Origin: Closterium sp. NIES-65 | Taxonomy: Eukaryota; Streptophyta; Zygnematophyceae; Desmidiales; Closteriaceae | Reading direction: 5' to 3' | Length of the DNA: 64,000 bases | Assembly: GCA_948144175.1 (NCBI GenBank) | Contig: CANXME010000233.1 | Location: 620,001-684,000, forward strand | In this document: piece after piece, positions 30,026 to 40,910 of the stretch | How positions within the stretch are numbered: the stretch's first letter is position 1 | Layout: each line of letters begins with the position of its first letter | Made by a program: the position numbers and the translations under genes | Notes under the pieces: model-generated | Told to the model about the DNA's origin: nothing | Database searches by the model: none | What the model saw: only the letters and a program-made list of their open reading frames with translations

Positions 30026-31041
30026 AGTGACTAACAGACACGTGACGGTAGGGTGCTCAGTATGAAACTAGTCAGACTCAGGGTCCGCAATGGCAGGCAG
30101 AGAGGACGCAGGGGGGGAAGGCAGAAGAACACGCTGCCGAGGAGAGGAAGGACGACGGACTGATGCGGACAGCCGGCTGACGTGGACGAGGAACACGATG
30201 TCCTGAACGACCAGAATGGACAGGCAAGACAGGACGCGACGCAGGCTCACGACGCTCAGCAAGGCCCCCTGTCTGCTGAGTGTAAGGAGAAGGAGCAGGC
30301 AGTGGCGAGCCAGGCTGTAACGGAAGACCAGTAGACGGAGGGAGAGTGAGAACCTGGCGAAGCGCAGAGTCAGATGGTGGCTGAGTCGTTGGAGACGGCG
30401 GAGCGAAGAACAGGCGCGGCTGTGCAGTGCCAACAGCACCAGCAGCTCCAGCACCTCTAGTAGTTCCAATACCCTCAGCAGCTCCAACACCTCCAGCAGC
30501 TCCAGAACCCTCAGTAGCTCCAGCACCTCCAGCAGCTCTAGTACCCTCAGCAGCTCCAGCAGCTCCACCAGCTGCAGCACCCCCAGAACCGGCACCTCCA
30601 GGCCTAGGGTCTCCAGTAGTAGCACCCTCAGACACAGTTCCTCCACCCCCAGTAGCTCCAGTACCTCTAGTACGAGCACCTCACGGACCAGCGACTCCAG
30701 CACCTCTAGTAGACAAAGGACCAGCACCACCCCATGCTCCAAAGACGTCAGCAGATTTACCTCCAGTAGCAGAGCCCCGAGCTCCAGAAGCGCGACCCTT
30801 ATGGCGACCGTACCAGTCGTGCAGCTACTGTGAGGTGAGAGGCACACGCGGACGAAGGCGGCTACTCCAAGGAGACCGCGCAGCAGCAGACTCAGAACCC
30901 TCAAACGTCGCACCCCCAAACTCAGTACCCCCAGGCTCCTCACGCCTGGGCTCAGCACCTCCAGAGACAGCACCCCCAGGCTCAGGACCTCCAGACTCCT
31001 CACGTGCAGGCTCAGCACCTCCTGGCTCCTCACGCTCAAGC

Positions 31042-31500
31042 TTAGCGGCAACGTGCAGCGTAGTCTAGACGACAGGTAGCAGCAAAGTCAACAAGCTCAG
31101 AGACTAAGGGAGACGCAGCAGCAGACTCAAACGACGGGTCAGTGACAACAGTGGCGACCAGATGCGTGAAAGTAGGGTGAGCAGCACGAACCAGGTCAGA
31201 CTCAGTGTCCTGAACATCAGGCAGAGAAGATGCGGGAGGAGACGGTAGGGGAACACGCTGTGGAACAGAGGAAGGACGAAGTGCCATAGCATGCGTGCCA
31301 AGGATAGGAGGCGGACGCTCACGAAGAACACGACGACCAGTGCGACGCACGCGAACGGGTGAGGCAGGACGAGACGCAGGCTCACGACGCTCTGTAAGCG
31401 AGTCTGTTTCCTCTGTGTAAGGAGAAGGAGCAGGCAGTTGTGCGCCGGGCTGTAATGGGAGGCCAGTAGAAGACGGGAGGCTAAGAACCTGGCAAAGCAC
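31042..31500 (-). pseudogene. Copia-E duplicated pre-RT segment
   Basis: A second, diverged copy of the region preceding reverse transcriptase (ERREPASRPASPVRVRR, LVDFAATCRLDYAA). It breaks off at 31070 and is followed by another linker and another pre-RT copy (30240-29900). This indicates an internal duplication or recombination between two related elements. Confidence 0.75.
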
Positions 31501-31548
31501 AGAGTCAGGCGGTGGTAGAGACGACAGTGACGCCGGAGCAAAAAACAG

Positions 31549-32697
31549 TCACGACGGTGCAGTGCCACCAGTACCAGTAGCTCCAGCGCCTCCAGCAGCA
31601 GCACCTCCAGCTCCAGCGCCTCTAGCAGCTCCAGAACCTCCAGCTCCTGCGCCTCCAGCAACAGCACCTCCAGCTCTAGGGACTCCAGCAGTAGTACCTC
31701 TAGCTCCAGCGCCTCTAGCAGCTCCAGAAACCCCAGCTCCAGCGCCACCAGTAGCAGCACCCCCAGAACCGGCACCTCCAGCTCCAGGGTCTCCAACGCC
31801 AGGGTCGACAGCACCAGCTCCAGGGCCTCCAGCCCCAGTATCTCCAGCAGCAGCACCCCCAGAGCCGACACCTCCAGCTCCAGGAGTAGTACCAGTCCCG
31901 ACAGCTCCAGTACCTCCAGTACAAGCACCTCCAGGACCAGAGACACCAGCACTCCCAGCGCCTCTATGACAAGCAGCTCTAGCAGCACGACTCCTTAGAC
32001 GGGTACGCGACGCAAGCCACTCTTGGGCCTGCTGTGGTGAGACAGGCCCGCGTCGTGAAACGAGACCCAGAGGAACGCCAGAAGACTCAGCATCCCCAGC
32101 ACCAGGGTCAACAGCACCAGCTCCAGGGCCTCCAGCCCCAGTACCTCTAGCAGCAGCACCCCCAGAACCGGCACCTCTAGCTCCAGGGTCTCCAACTCCA
32201 GGGTCGACACCACATGCTCCAGGGCCTCCAGCCCTAGTACCTCCAGCAGCAGCACCCCTAGAACCAACACCTCCAGCTATAGGAGCAGCACAAGTCCCGG
32301 CAGCTCCAGTACCTCTAGTACGAGCACCTTTAGAACCAGAGACACCAACACCCCTAGCGCCTCCACGACAAGCAGCTCCAGCAGCACGGCTCCTCGGGCG
32401 GGTACGCGACGCAAGCCACTCTCGTGCCTGGTGTGGTGAGACAGGCCCGCGTCGTGAAACGAGACCTAGAGGAACGCCGGCAGACTCAGCACCCCCAGGC
32501 TCCGCACCCCCCGGCACCTCACGGACGGGCTCAGCACCCCCAGACTCCGCAGCCGCAGGCTCAGCACCCCCAGGCTCCGCACTCCCCAGCACCTCACGCG
32601 CAGGCTCAGCACCCCCAGCAGGACCTCCCGCAGCAGCACCTGAGTCGCAAGTGACCTCTACAGGCTCAGCCAAGGGGGGCGGGTCTACCTGAGACAC
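31549..32697 (-). pseudogene. Copia-E integrase-RT linker with 400-bp internal duplication
   Basis: 382-codon Gly/Ala/Pro-rich frame. The block GVPLGLVSRRGPVSPHQARE followed by WLASRTR occurs twice (DNA near 32400-32480 and 32000-32080, about 400 bp apart) with small differences. Its low-complexity repeats correspond to the linker between integrase and reverse transcriptase in Copia-H. No enzymatic domain. Confidence 0.7.
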
Positions 32698-32820
32698 ACC
32701 TGAAGGAGCAGGACCCTGAGGGGGGAGGGGGTCTACCGGAGGGGGACCTAGAGGGAGGAAAAGCGGCAGGGGAGGGAGAGGGGCAGTGCGGTAGGGGAAG
32801 AGACGGTAGAAAGTAACCGA

Positions 32821-33984
32821 CTAATCAAAGTTGACGTCGTGGGAGGGGAAGACATGGCGTGAGGTGGGGTGGTAAAACTGCCAGCCAGGCGTGTCAGAGA
32901 CAAAGCCGAGGAAGACGCAGGGAATGGCGCGGGAGGAGAGCTTATCTGCGGACGTATCGCGGACAAGGGCACGAGCACCCGAGACCCGGAAAGGAGATGC
33001 ATCGCCAACCTCCCCCGTCCAACGCAGTGTGGGCGAGGTCTCTGGCAAGGAGACACGGGGCCAGAAGTTGAGCTGCTGCGCGTCGTACTGGACCGCAAAT
33101 GGCCACAGAATATGGGGAGCCACCGCATGAATCAAGGAGGTACGAGCGACCTCCATGACTAAGCCAATGCGGCGCTTAGCAACCCCATTCTGCTGTGGTG
33201 AGGCCAGAAGCGTGAACGACTGCTCGATGCCCTCCCCCTGATCAAAGGCCCGCAAGAGGTCGGAGGTGAACTCACCACCACTGTCAGAGTGCAGACGCAG
33301 GACAGGAAGGTCCTGGCGGAACCTGCGGTGGAGCCGGCGACTAACTGCTCGGATCCAAGGGATCAGGACAGCAGGGACCTCACCCTTGGTGCGCAAGGGG
33401 AAGACCTTGGTGTACCGCAAGTAGTCGTCGTCAACCAGCAGAAAGTGCCGCTCACCGCCTTGTCCACGAACGCGGGCTGGGCCCCACACGTCCAGGTGGA
33501 GGGTCTGCAGAGGAGCCTCTGTCGGGGGAAACGAGGAGGAGTGAGGAGCGGCGCGCTGCCGCCCCTCGACACAAGGAAGGCAGGGCGGCGCAGGCGAGGC
33601 AGGGAGGGGAGGGAGAGTCCTGGGAAGACCAGACACAGGGAAGGCGCTGGCGCAGGGCAGGGCGCTTGCGCAGGGCAGGGCGCGGGCGCAGGGCAGGGCG
33701 CTGGCGTAGGGCAGGGCGACAGCGCGCTCAGGGCAGGGCGCTGGCGCAGGCTGCAGCAGTGCGTGACGCGAAGGGCAGCAGAGCGCGACGCGACTGGCTG
33801 CCTTAGGGCGCGACGCGTGGGCTGCAATAGAGCGCGACGCATGAGGCAGCAGCGCGCGACTCGTGGGCTGCCTTAGGGCGCAACGCGCGGGCTGCAGCAG
33901 AGCGCGACGTGCGAGGCAGCAGTGCGCGACGCGCGGGCTGCCGTAGGGCGCAGCGCACAGGGCTGCAGTGCGGGCGTAGGGCAA
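32821..33984 (-). pseudogene. Copia-E leader-integrase fusion frame
   Basis: The first 120 or so codons are the translated GC-rich leader. The frame then joins integrase at the FPVSGLPRTLPPLP block, so gag, protease and the histidines of the HHCC domain are gone while the CLPC pair remains. The core has the first Asp (LHLDVWGP) and second Asp (LHSDSGGEF), but the catalytic Glu is replaced: the motif reads QNGVAKRRIG where relatives have QNGVAERRIG. It ends at the DVNFD block. Integrase activity is not expected. Confidence 0.85.
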
Positions 33985-34150
33985 GGCGCAGGTGCAGGCA
34001 GGGCGCTGGCGCAGGGCAGGGCGCTCGCGCAGGGCAGGGCGCTGGCGCAGGGCAGGGCGCCGGCGTAGGGCAGGGCGCTGGCACAGGGTGACGCCAGGCA
34101 GGGCAGGGCAGGGCGTGTGCGAGGCAGTGTGACGCGGGGCAAGGTAGGGT
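33640..34150 (-). repeat. Copia-E leader tandem repeats
   Basis: 18-bp units of the type GCAGGGCAGGGCGCTGGC on the plus strand, plus longer GCGCGACGCGTGGGCTGC units between 33760 and 33960. Confidence 0.9.
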
Positions 34151-34189
34151 GTGCATGGGGCAGCGCAATGCAGGGTAGTGGGGTAACGC

Positions 34190-34264
34190 GGTAATCGCAG
34201 TCGGAAGCCAAGTATGGTGGGCCCGAAAGAAAAACGGTCCTACGGACCTACTACTCTGAAACCA
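34190..34264 (-). promoter_or_regulatory. Copia-E PBS, hairpin, GGGCCCACC and D-arm match
   Basis: Read on the minus strand from 34264: TGGTTTCAGAG, a perfect hairpin GGTCC/GGACC (34236-34248), GGGCCCACC (34216-34224), then GGCTTCCGACTGCG (about 34194-34207), which differs from the antisense tRNA D-arm GCTTCCGCTGCG by one inserted base. Confidence 0.7.
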
Positions 34265-34397
34265 TGTTAAGATAGCAAGCAGGAATGGTTGCATTGAATG
34301 AAATGTGGGCACAAGTACCAACCCTAACTTCGGGTTGTACCCCATATGAGCTACTCCACTATAGCCTACACAGAACTAACACATATATAGTTTGACA
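34265..34397 (-). repeat. Copia-E 5' LTR
   Basis: On the minus strand it starts TGTCAAACTATATATG and ends TATCTTAACA. It contains the shared core GTAGGCTATAGTGGAGTAGC. It abuts Copia-F directly. Confidence 0.85.
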
Positions 34398-34505
34398 TCA
34401 AATGTTGTAGCCGGTAGTGAGGCTTGTCTTGTGAGGTACAAATGTTAGGGTTAGGCATATGTACCCCAACCCACATCAGTGCAACACACAATTCAGTTTC
34501 TGACA
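34398..34505 (+). repeat. Copia-F 5' LTR
   Basis: Starts TCAAATGTTGTAGCC (initial TG missing) and ends TTTCTGACA. Followed by primer site TGGTATCACC and the hairpin GGATCC-TGTA-GGATCC (34523-34538). No GGGCCCACC motif was found here. Confidence 0.85.
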
Positions 34506-35009
34506 TGGTATCACCAAGGTTAGGATCCTGTAGGATCCCGTTCCTCTTGCTCGAGCCTCCCGAGCCTCACGCGCCTCACCCGTCCTGTCTCGTAGCGCTA
34601 CAGTAGCGCCCTTTCGTACGCCCGTCCGCCGCCCGCCAGCAGGTTTGCCTTTAGCGCCCGCCGCGCGCCTACCCTTAGCGCCCGCCGCACGCCTGCCCTT
34701 AACGCCCGTCGCGTCTGCCCTTAGCGCCCACCGCGCCTGACCCTTGCGCTCGCCGCGCGCCTGCCCTTTGCGCCCGTCACGTCTGCCCTTAGCACCCGCC
34801 GCGCCTGCCCTGAGTGCCCGCCAGCGGGCTGGCCCTAAGCGCTTGCAGCGCCTGCCCTGCGTGCCCGCCCGCGTCTCTACACACTTCACACTAGCCCCCA
34901 AGAGCAGTAGCAACAGCACCAGCAGCAGCAGCTACTGCACCCGACCCCAGTCAATGTCCCCCGTCAGGTTCCCGCGTCTCACCAGGTTGCCCCATCTCCT
35001 CAGGTAGCT

Positions 35010-38000
35010 GTGTCTGGTCCAGTTCCGGTGTCTGGTCCAGTTGCTGCGTCGTGCTCCTGCCGGTCACTTGCCCACCCCACCGTTCTGTGGCACCACCGGA
35101 TGGGGCACCCGTCCATTCCTCGCCTGCGCACTATGTCTAGTCAGCGTCTTGTCTTAGGCCTCTCGCAAGTCTTGCCGTCTCTGCTGCCTTCGCTTGCACC
35201 ACCTTGAGGTCCCTGCGTTGAGGGTCAGCTGCGCGCCACCCCTCACTCCTCCTCCCTTCGTCCGGCCACCGAGCCCTTCAAGACTCTCCACTTGGACGTC
35301 TGGGGCCCCGCCCCTTGCCCTGGCCTTGAGCGAGAGAGTTTCTTTCTGGTGGTCGTTGACGACTAATCTTGGTACACCACAGTGTTCCCCCTGGCGAAGA
35401 AGTCTGAGGTGACTTCTACACTAATCTGGTGGTTACTTACCACTGCGGACACTCGTGGTCGTCGTGTTAGCTGTCTTCGCTACGACGGTAGGCTTGAGTT
35501 TCGCTCTGGCATTCTCGCTGGATTCTGTCGCGAGCAGGGCATCCGTCAGTCTTGGACGCTTCCAGAGTCCCCATAGCAGAATGGGGTCGCTGAGCCCCGC
35601 ATAGGCTTGGTCATAGAGATTGCACGTACCTACATGATCCACGCTCGTGCGCCCCATTTTCTGTGGCCCTACGCGGCTCGGTACGCTGCTCACCAGTTGA
35701 ACCTCTGGCCACGTGTCTCTCGCCCAGAGGCTTCACCGACCAGTCTTTGGGCTAGGTCCCTTGGTGCTGCGTCGCGTTTTCGTGTCTGGGGTTGCTTGGC
35801 GCTTGTTCGCGACACCTCCGCGGATAAGCTCTCCCCTCGCGCCCTTCCCTGTGTCTTCCTTGGTTTCCCCGTGGACTCCTCTGACTTCACCTTTTACCAC
35901 CCTCCCCTTCACCAGTTCTTTGACTCCCGCGACGTTCGTTTTGTCGAGTCGGTCCCCTACTACACCCGGTACCCCTGTCGAGGTCTCTCTGTTCCTCCTC
36001 CTTCTCTTCCTGTCTTCAGCTCCCCCTCTTGCTCCCCCGGTACAGCCTCCCCCCCCTGGTCCCGCCCCATCAGGTGTGTCCCACGCTACCCCTTCCCTCT
36101 CGGTAGCCCCTCAGGTGCAACCTCCTTCCCCTACCTCCTCCCAGCCTATAGCAGACCCTGCGGGAGCCGGTTTTTGTGGCGAGGGCCCTGGAGGTGCTAG
36201 CTCTAGAGGTGCTGGAGTTGGAGCAGAGAGCGTACCTGTGTGAGGTCCTGGTTCTGGGGGTGCTGGAGTTGGAGCTGAGCCTGTGCTTGTAGGAAACTCT
36301 AGTCTTTGGAGAGCTGGTGTTAGTGGAGCTGTCCTTGTGGGTGCTACGGCTGGGGGTGCACCCTCTGCTGGACCTGGAGAGCGTGGGACGGGCCCTGTCA
36401 CAATTGGTGGTGCTGGCTCTGGGGGTGGTGTGACTGGTTCTTTGGAGAGCGGTCCTGGGGCTACCACCGCTCTAGACACTACTCCTCCCCCCCACCCGTA
36501 CTCGACCCAGCACCAGGCCCGTGTTTGCCGTGCATGTGAGGAGTAGCTGGAGTTGGAGCGAGAGGAGAGAGAGTTGGAGCGGCAGCAGCTGGAGCTACAG
36601 CGGCTGGAGGAGCAGCAGTAGCAGCAGCAGCAGCAGCCGGAGCAGGAGTAGTGGCAGCAGTAGCAGTAGCAACAGCCGGAGCAAGAGCAGCCGCAGCAAC
36701 AGGAGCAGCAGCAGCCACCGCATTTGGAGGAGCAGCAGTTTCTCCCTCTCCTCCCTCCTCCCCCTCTCCTCCCGTCTCTGGTCCTCCGCTTCCTCCTCCT
36801 GACCCCTCCCCAGCTGTTTTCCCTCCTTCTCTGCCTCTGTTGTCCCCTCCTCTTTCTCACACTTGGCCTTCGCGTTGCTCTCCTCGTGCTCGTCCCTCGT
36901 CCCCTGATCCCTTCTCTGACCTTCGTACTGCCCATCTTCGTTCAAGTCTGCCTTGTCCGTCTCCTTCTGTACTTCCTTCTCCTCTTGAGTCGGCTTTCAC
37001 TGCTTCCCTCTCTACTCCTGTCACGGACTACTACAGCATGCACCGTCCTGTTCTCTCTCGTGTTGTCGCCTCTATTGTTGCCAACATACGTCCCTCTCTG
37101 TCCTCTGTCTCCGCTCTTACTTCTGCAGGCACTGATTTTGTCTCTACTTGCCGCCTTGACTACGCCACCAGTCTTGTGGCTGCTCTTCCTACCAGTCCTC
37201 TGGCCGTCATGGGTGAGTCTCTAGAGGATAGGCAGTTTGAGCTAGAGTTCATGGCAGCCACTTCCCCTCATCTCTGTGCCATGCTGCTCGCTTCTGAGGG
37301 AAACCCCGACGCCCTTGACATACCGACTCCTCGCACTTATGTTGAGGCAGTGTCACGGCCTTGGGCCTCTTAGTGGAGAGCTGCCATGGACTCAGAGATG
37401 GCCTCCTAGACATCCACAGGCACTTCCATCGACAAGGTTCCCCCCCCTGAGGCGAACGTAGTCGATGACATGTGGATCTTCAGGGTAAGCGGCCACCGGA
37501 ATCTCCTCTGGTCTTCAATGCGTGCTATGTGGCTAGAGGTTTCAGTCAGCGCAAGGGAGTTGACTTCTTTTAGACCATCGCACCTACCCCGAATATGACC
37601 ACTCTTCGGGTGTTACTGCACGTAGCAGCACAGAGAGACTTCTTGTAGCAGCACATACCACGTAGCGTGCTATGTGGCTAGAGGTTTCAGTCAGCGCAAG
37701 GGAGTTGACTTCTTTCAGACCTTCGCACCTACCCCGAATATGACCACTCTTCGGGTGTTACTGCACGTAGCAGCACAGAGAGAATACGAGCTACACTCTC
37801 TCGACTTCTCCACTGCCTTCCTTCAGTATAGCCTACATGAGGAGGTCTGGTTGCGTCGTCCCTCTCCCTTCACTGGTACTTTCCCTCTTGGGACCCAGTG
37901 GAGGCTGAGGCGACCAGTCTACGGTCTCCGTCAGGCTCCTTGTGAGTGGCACGACACCCTTCGTTCTACCCTATGTGACCTCGGTTTGTTTGTCGTGACT

Positions 38001-38998
38001 CCACACCGTTCTTTGTACTGGTCTACGTCGACAACCTTGTTTTCGCCACTACTGACAGGGTTGCCTTGGCTGACGTGAAGCGCGAACTGCAAAAGAGAGA
38101 CATGTGCACTGACCTTGGTGAGGTACGCCACTACCTTGGCCTGTAGATCACTAGGGACAGAGCCGCTCGCACCATTACACTCTCACAGTCACAAATGGTG
38201 TAGTAGGTCCTTTAGTGGTTTGAGCTTCAGTACTCCACAGTACAGCGCACACCTCTTGCTGTTGACCACAGACTTACTGGTCCCTTTCCTGACGAGCCGT
38301 TTTAGCATTGTGGTCCCTACGCAGAGCTTGTGGGCTGCCTCATGTACCTGATGACTTATACTCGCCCGGACCTCGCCTACCCTATGAGCATCCTTGCTCG
38401 CTTTGTTGCGCCAAGGAGACATCGTCCTATTCACTGGACCGCTGCTGTGAGGGTGGCGAAGTACCTAGCGATGACATCAGGCATGGGGTTAGTACTTGGA
38501 GGGATAAAGCCGCTCGTCCTTAATTGGCCACTGTGACTCTTCTTACGCTGACGGCGCCGAGACCCACATGTCTACTCAGGGTTACTGTTTCAGCCTGGGC
38601 TCTGGAGCTGTTTCGTGAAGGTCCACGCGCTCCTCCTCGGTCTCGACCTCTACCGATGAGGTTGAGATCTACGCCGGAGCCATGGCTGCACAGGAGCTGC
38701 GTTGGTTGACTTTCTTGCTCACAGACCTTGGTGAGCGGCCGGGCTCTGCACCGACCTTGTTCACTGACAACAAGGCGGCGATTCTTCTCTGTCGGGAGCC
38801 TCGACTGGAGAGCAGAGTGAAGCACATCAACGTCAGGTACTTTCTCCTACAAGAGTTGTAGAGGCGTGGACAGGCTTGCTTGGACTTTGTGGAGTCCGAG
38901 GCCAACACTGCAGACATCTTCGCCAAGGCGCTTCCGCCTTGTGACCACCACAGGTGTTGTGTGCAGTTAGGTCTCCTTAACTGTTGTTCTCGTCTTGT
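35010..38998 (+). pseudogene. Copia-F pol, heavily mutated
   Basis: Fragments in order: pre-integrase (VLWHHRMGHPSIPRLR, about 35080), integrase core (LHLDVWGP near 35285, then QNGVAEPRIG near 35580) with stops including TAA after VVVDD and TAG before QNGVAE. Next comes a long Gln/Ser codon-repeat linker (about 36540-36720), then pre-RT, reverse transcriptase and RNase H to the AEANTADIFAKAL-like end (about 38900). The catalytic YVDD box is altered to YVDN (about 38025). There are more than ten stops or frameshifts. Gag and protease are not recognisable. Confidence 0.85.
37521..37786 (+). repeat. 145-bp tandem duplication inside Copia-F reverse transcriptase
   Basis: About 120 bases beginning CGTGCTATGTGGCTAGAGGT at 37521 are repeated from 37666 with two or three differences. 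The duplicated part covers the FSQRKGVDFF to MTTLRVLLHVAAQRE region. Confidence 0.93.
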
Positions 38999-39197
38999 GT
39001 AGACGTTGCTAGTTTTTGTTGTACCCATTGCTTATACACTTGTAAACTCTTGAACTGGCCTTGCGGCCATTCTGCTTGTGCTCGGAATGTGTGGTTACAT
39101 TGTGATCCGCCCTGAGCTTTGTTTCTTCGTGACTGGTCTTGTGACCGTACTCTTTTGGTTTTTTTGCTTGACATACCTCACTTAGGCTATGGGGGTG

Positions 39198-39307
39198 TGT
39201 CAAATGTTGTAGCCTATAGTGAGGCTTGTCTTGTGGGGTACAAATGTTAGGGTTATGCATATGTACCCCAACCCATACCAATGCAACACACAATTCAGTT
39301 TCTGACA
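39198..39307 (+). repeat. Copia-F 3' LTR
   Basis: TGTCAAATGTTGTAGCC to TTTCTGACA, 110 bp. Partner of 34398-34505. Confidence 0.9.
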
Positions 39308-39512
39308 GTCACGCCCTCATCTTCATCAGCACTAGCAGTAGAGGGCTCCTGCGCTTCGAAGTCTGGGACCCCCCAGGTGAGCTTGCGCGTGTTTTCCGAC
39401 TCCAAAAGCCAATCTGCCAGGCCTGCAACCCCACGGCAGCAGGTGGTCTCTGCATACAGCATCTCCAGCCCAGTGCCACGCCGACCTCTCTGACTCCCTC
39501 GGCCTGCAGCGC

Positions 39513-39592
39513 CTCCTCCTCCTCCTCCTCCTCCTCCTCCTCCTCCTCCTCCTCCTCCTCCTCCTCCTCCTCCTCCTCCTCCTCCTCCTCCC
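39513..39592. repeat. (CTC)n microsatellite
   Basis: About 26 uninterrupted CTC triplets. Poly-Ser and poly-Gly frames across it are artefacts. Confidence 0.98.
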
Positions 39593-39659
39593 CCTCTGCC
39601 TGCGGTGGCTGTCGTGTGGGGAAGCGGTAACGCGTCTACTCGAAGTGCTCTCTGCTGCA

Positions 39660-40910
39660 ATCGTTTTGTTGAAGAACCAAGGGCCAACTTTGTACGATGT
39701 GGTGACCTCGTTCATATCTCAATTTCTAGTCCGGGTGTGGGCAAACATCATGGCCGAGCTGAATCAGCTCAACCGACGGTTCTAGCAACTAGATGTTAGT
39801 AACACTTGGGTTTATGTGGGTTGTATGTATGGAACCACACTAGAACTAAGAACAATTTCTAAAGTGACTAATGTGTGTCGCAGGTGGGCGTGACCTTGGT
39901 GGTGCACCTTGTGGAGCAAACCCGGATGCGCCTCAAGCATCGCTTCATCCATGCCCCCTCAGGACACGGATTCGGCCATGGTAACAAGCTGCACCTGCCC
40001 GACTTTATTGCTACACATGTAGCAGCAGATAAGTGTCAGATACGGGTCGAGGGGGTCGATCGCGAGGGAATCCCCGCCCTGCACATGTTTTATTGGCATG
40101 AACATCTTCTTCCTGAGCATGACACGACGTGACGGCATGCCATGGGATTTATTTGAAGTTCGTTAGAGCTGTTGACCACCTCAAAGAAAAGTGGATTCAC
40201 GACCTGGCAATCCTCGAGGGATCAAAACTCTTCCTCTCCTCAACATACCTCCCAGATGATGACAAGCGCCTCGCAATCTTCAAGCGGTGGCTGGGTTAGC
40301 TCCACCTTCTCTTCCATGAGTCTCTTTTGGGAAATGTGCAATCTGCTGGATTTTACACCCTACCAACGTGACCGTCTCTATCTATTGTTTGTTGTTGAGT
40401 ACGGCATGCATCTCTAGATCTTTATCCTGTCAATCGTTTATCCCTCCCCCCCCCCCCCCCTCTCCCTCCCCCCCCCCTCTACTTGTCGAGTCCTCCTCTC
40501 CCTTGAGGTTTCCCCGCCTTCAACTATAGCAAGGCTGTAGCCGAGCTGCTAATATTCACGCCGACCATGCATTTACAGCACCACAACGAGGACTTCCATC
40601 AGGCGCTAACAAACACTCTGCATGACGACCAGTGGAACATTCCTACCCCAACATCATGAAGCTATGGCAAGCAGTCGCTGTGCTTCCTCTTAGCACTATA
40701 GAGTGCGAGAGGGGCTTCAGCAAGAAAAACATATTTAAATCGTAGGGCCACAAAAGAATCACCGACACCAGTTTGGGACACCTTATGTGCTAAGGATTGG
40801 TTTGAAGTTGCCAGCGTGTTCCAAGGCAAGAGTACCAAACGGCTGATCTGCAACTTTGCCGGCAACAACCCTGACATCGACACAGTTCAATCTTGCGGCT
40901 GTTAAGACAC
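39660..40910 (+). pseudogene. hAT-type transposase relic with an intron
   Basis: A conceptual exon (about 39670-39794: PTLYDVVTSFISQFLVRVWA then NIMAELNQLNRRF) is followed by an 89-bp candidate intron (39795-39883, GT...CAG) and a second exon (to about 40131). A third piece, near 40230, reads LEGSKLFLSSTYLPDDDKRL. The C-terminal dimerisation-type block near 40660-40740 reads VLPLSTIECERGFSKKN. The S-x-x-x-E-R-x-F-S pattern is characteristic of hAT transposases and of host genes derived from them. Several stops (39783, 40297, 40744) and frameshifts make it non-functional. A C-rich tract lies at about 40447-40480. No terminal inverted repeats were identified. A domesticated host gene that later decayed is also possible. 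Confidence 0.6.

Larger units (their letters stand above)
29475..34397 (-). mobile_element. Copia-E, rearranged copia remnant
   Basis: On the minus strand, from 34397 downwards: 5' LTR, primer site, repeat leader fused directly to mid pre-integrase, integrase, a long linker containing an internal duplication, pre-RT region, then a second linker plus pre-RT region and the first quarter of reverse transcriptase (to the PKMT block at 29475). Gag and protease are deleted, and the remainder of reverse transcriptase, RNase H and the 3' LTR are lost. Confidence 0.85.
34398..39307 (+). mobile_element. Copia-F, old decayed full-length copia
   Basis: LTRs 34398-34505 and 39198-39307 differ at about 7 of 108 aligned positions, the highest LTR divergence in the window. 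The 5' LTR lacks its first two bases (TG) where it meets Copia-E. Polypurine tract CTATGGGGGTG precedes the 3' LTR. The interior has copia order but numerous stops, and most of Gag is missing. Confidence 0.88.

Noticed and set aside
30068..31051. 327-codon Leu/Val/Ser-rich frame of the type SLGVLSLEVLSLGV.
   Set aside because: Out-of-phase reading of the Gly/Ala/Glu linker repeat of Copia-E; the same artefact appears at 28571-29302, 31104-31988 and 44057-44494.
39295..39687. Polyglycine and polyserine frames of about 130 codons.
   Set aside because: Produced by the (CTC)n microsatellite.
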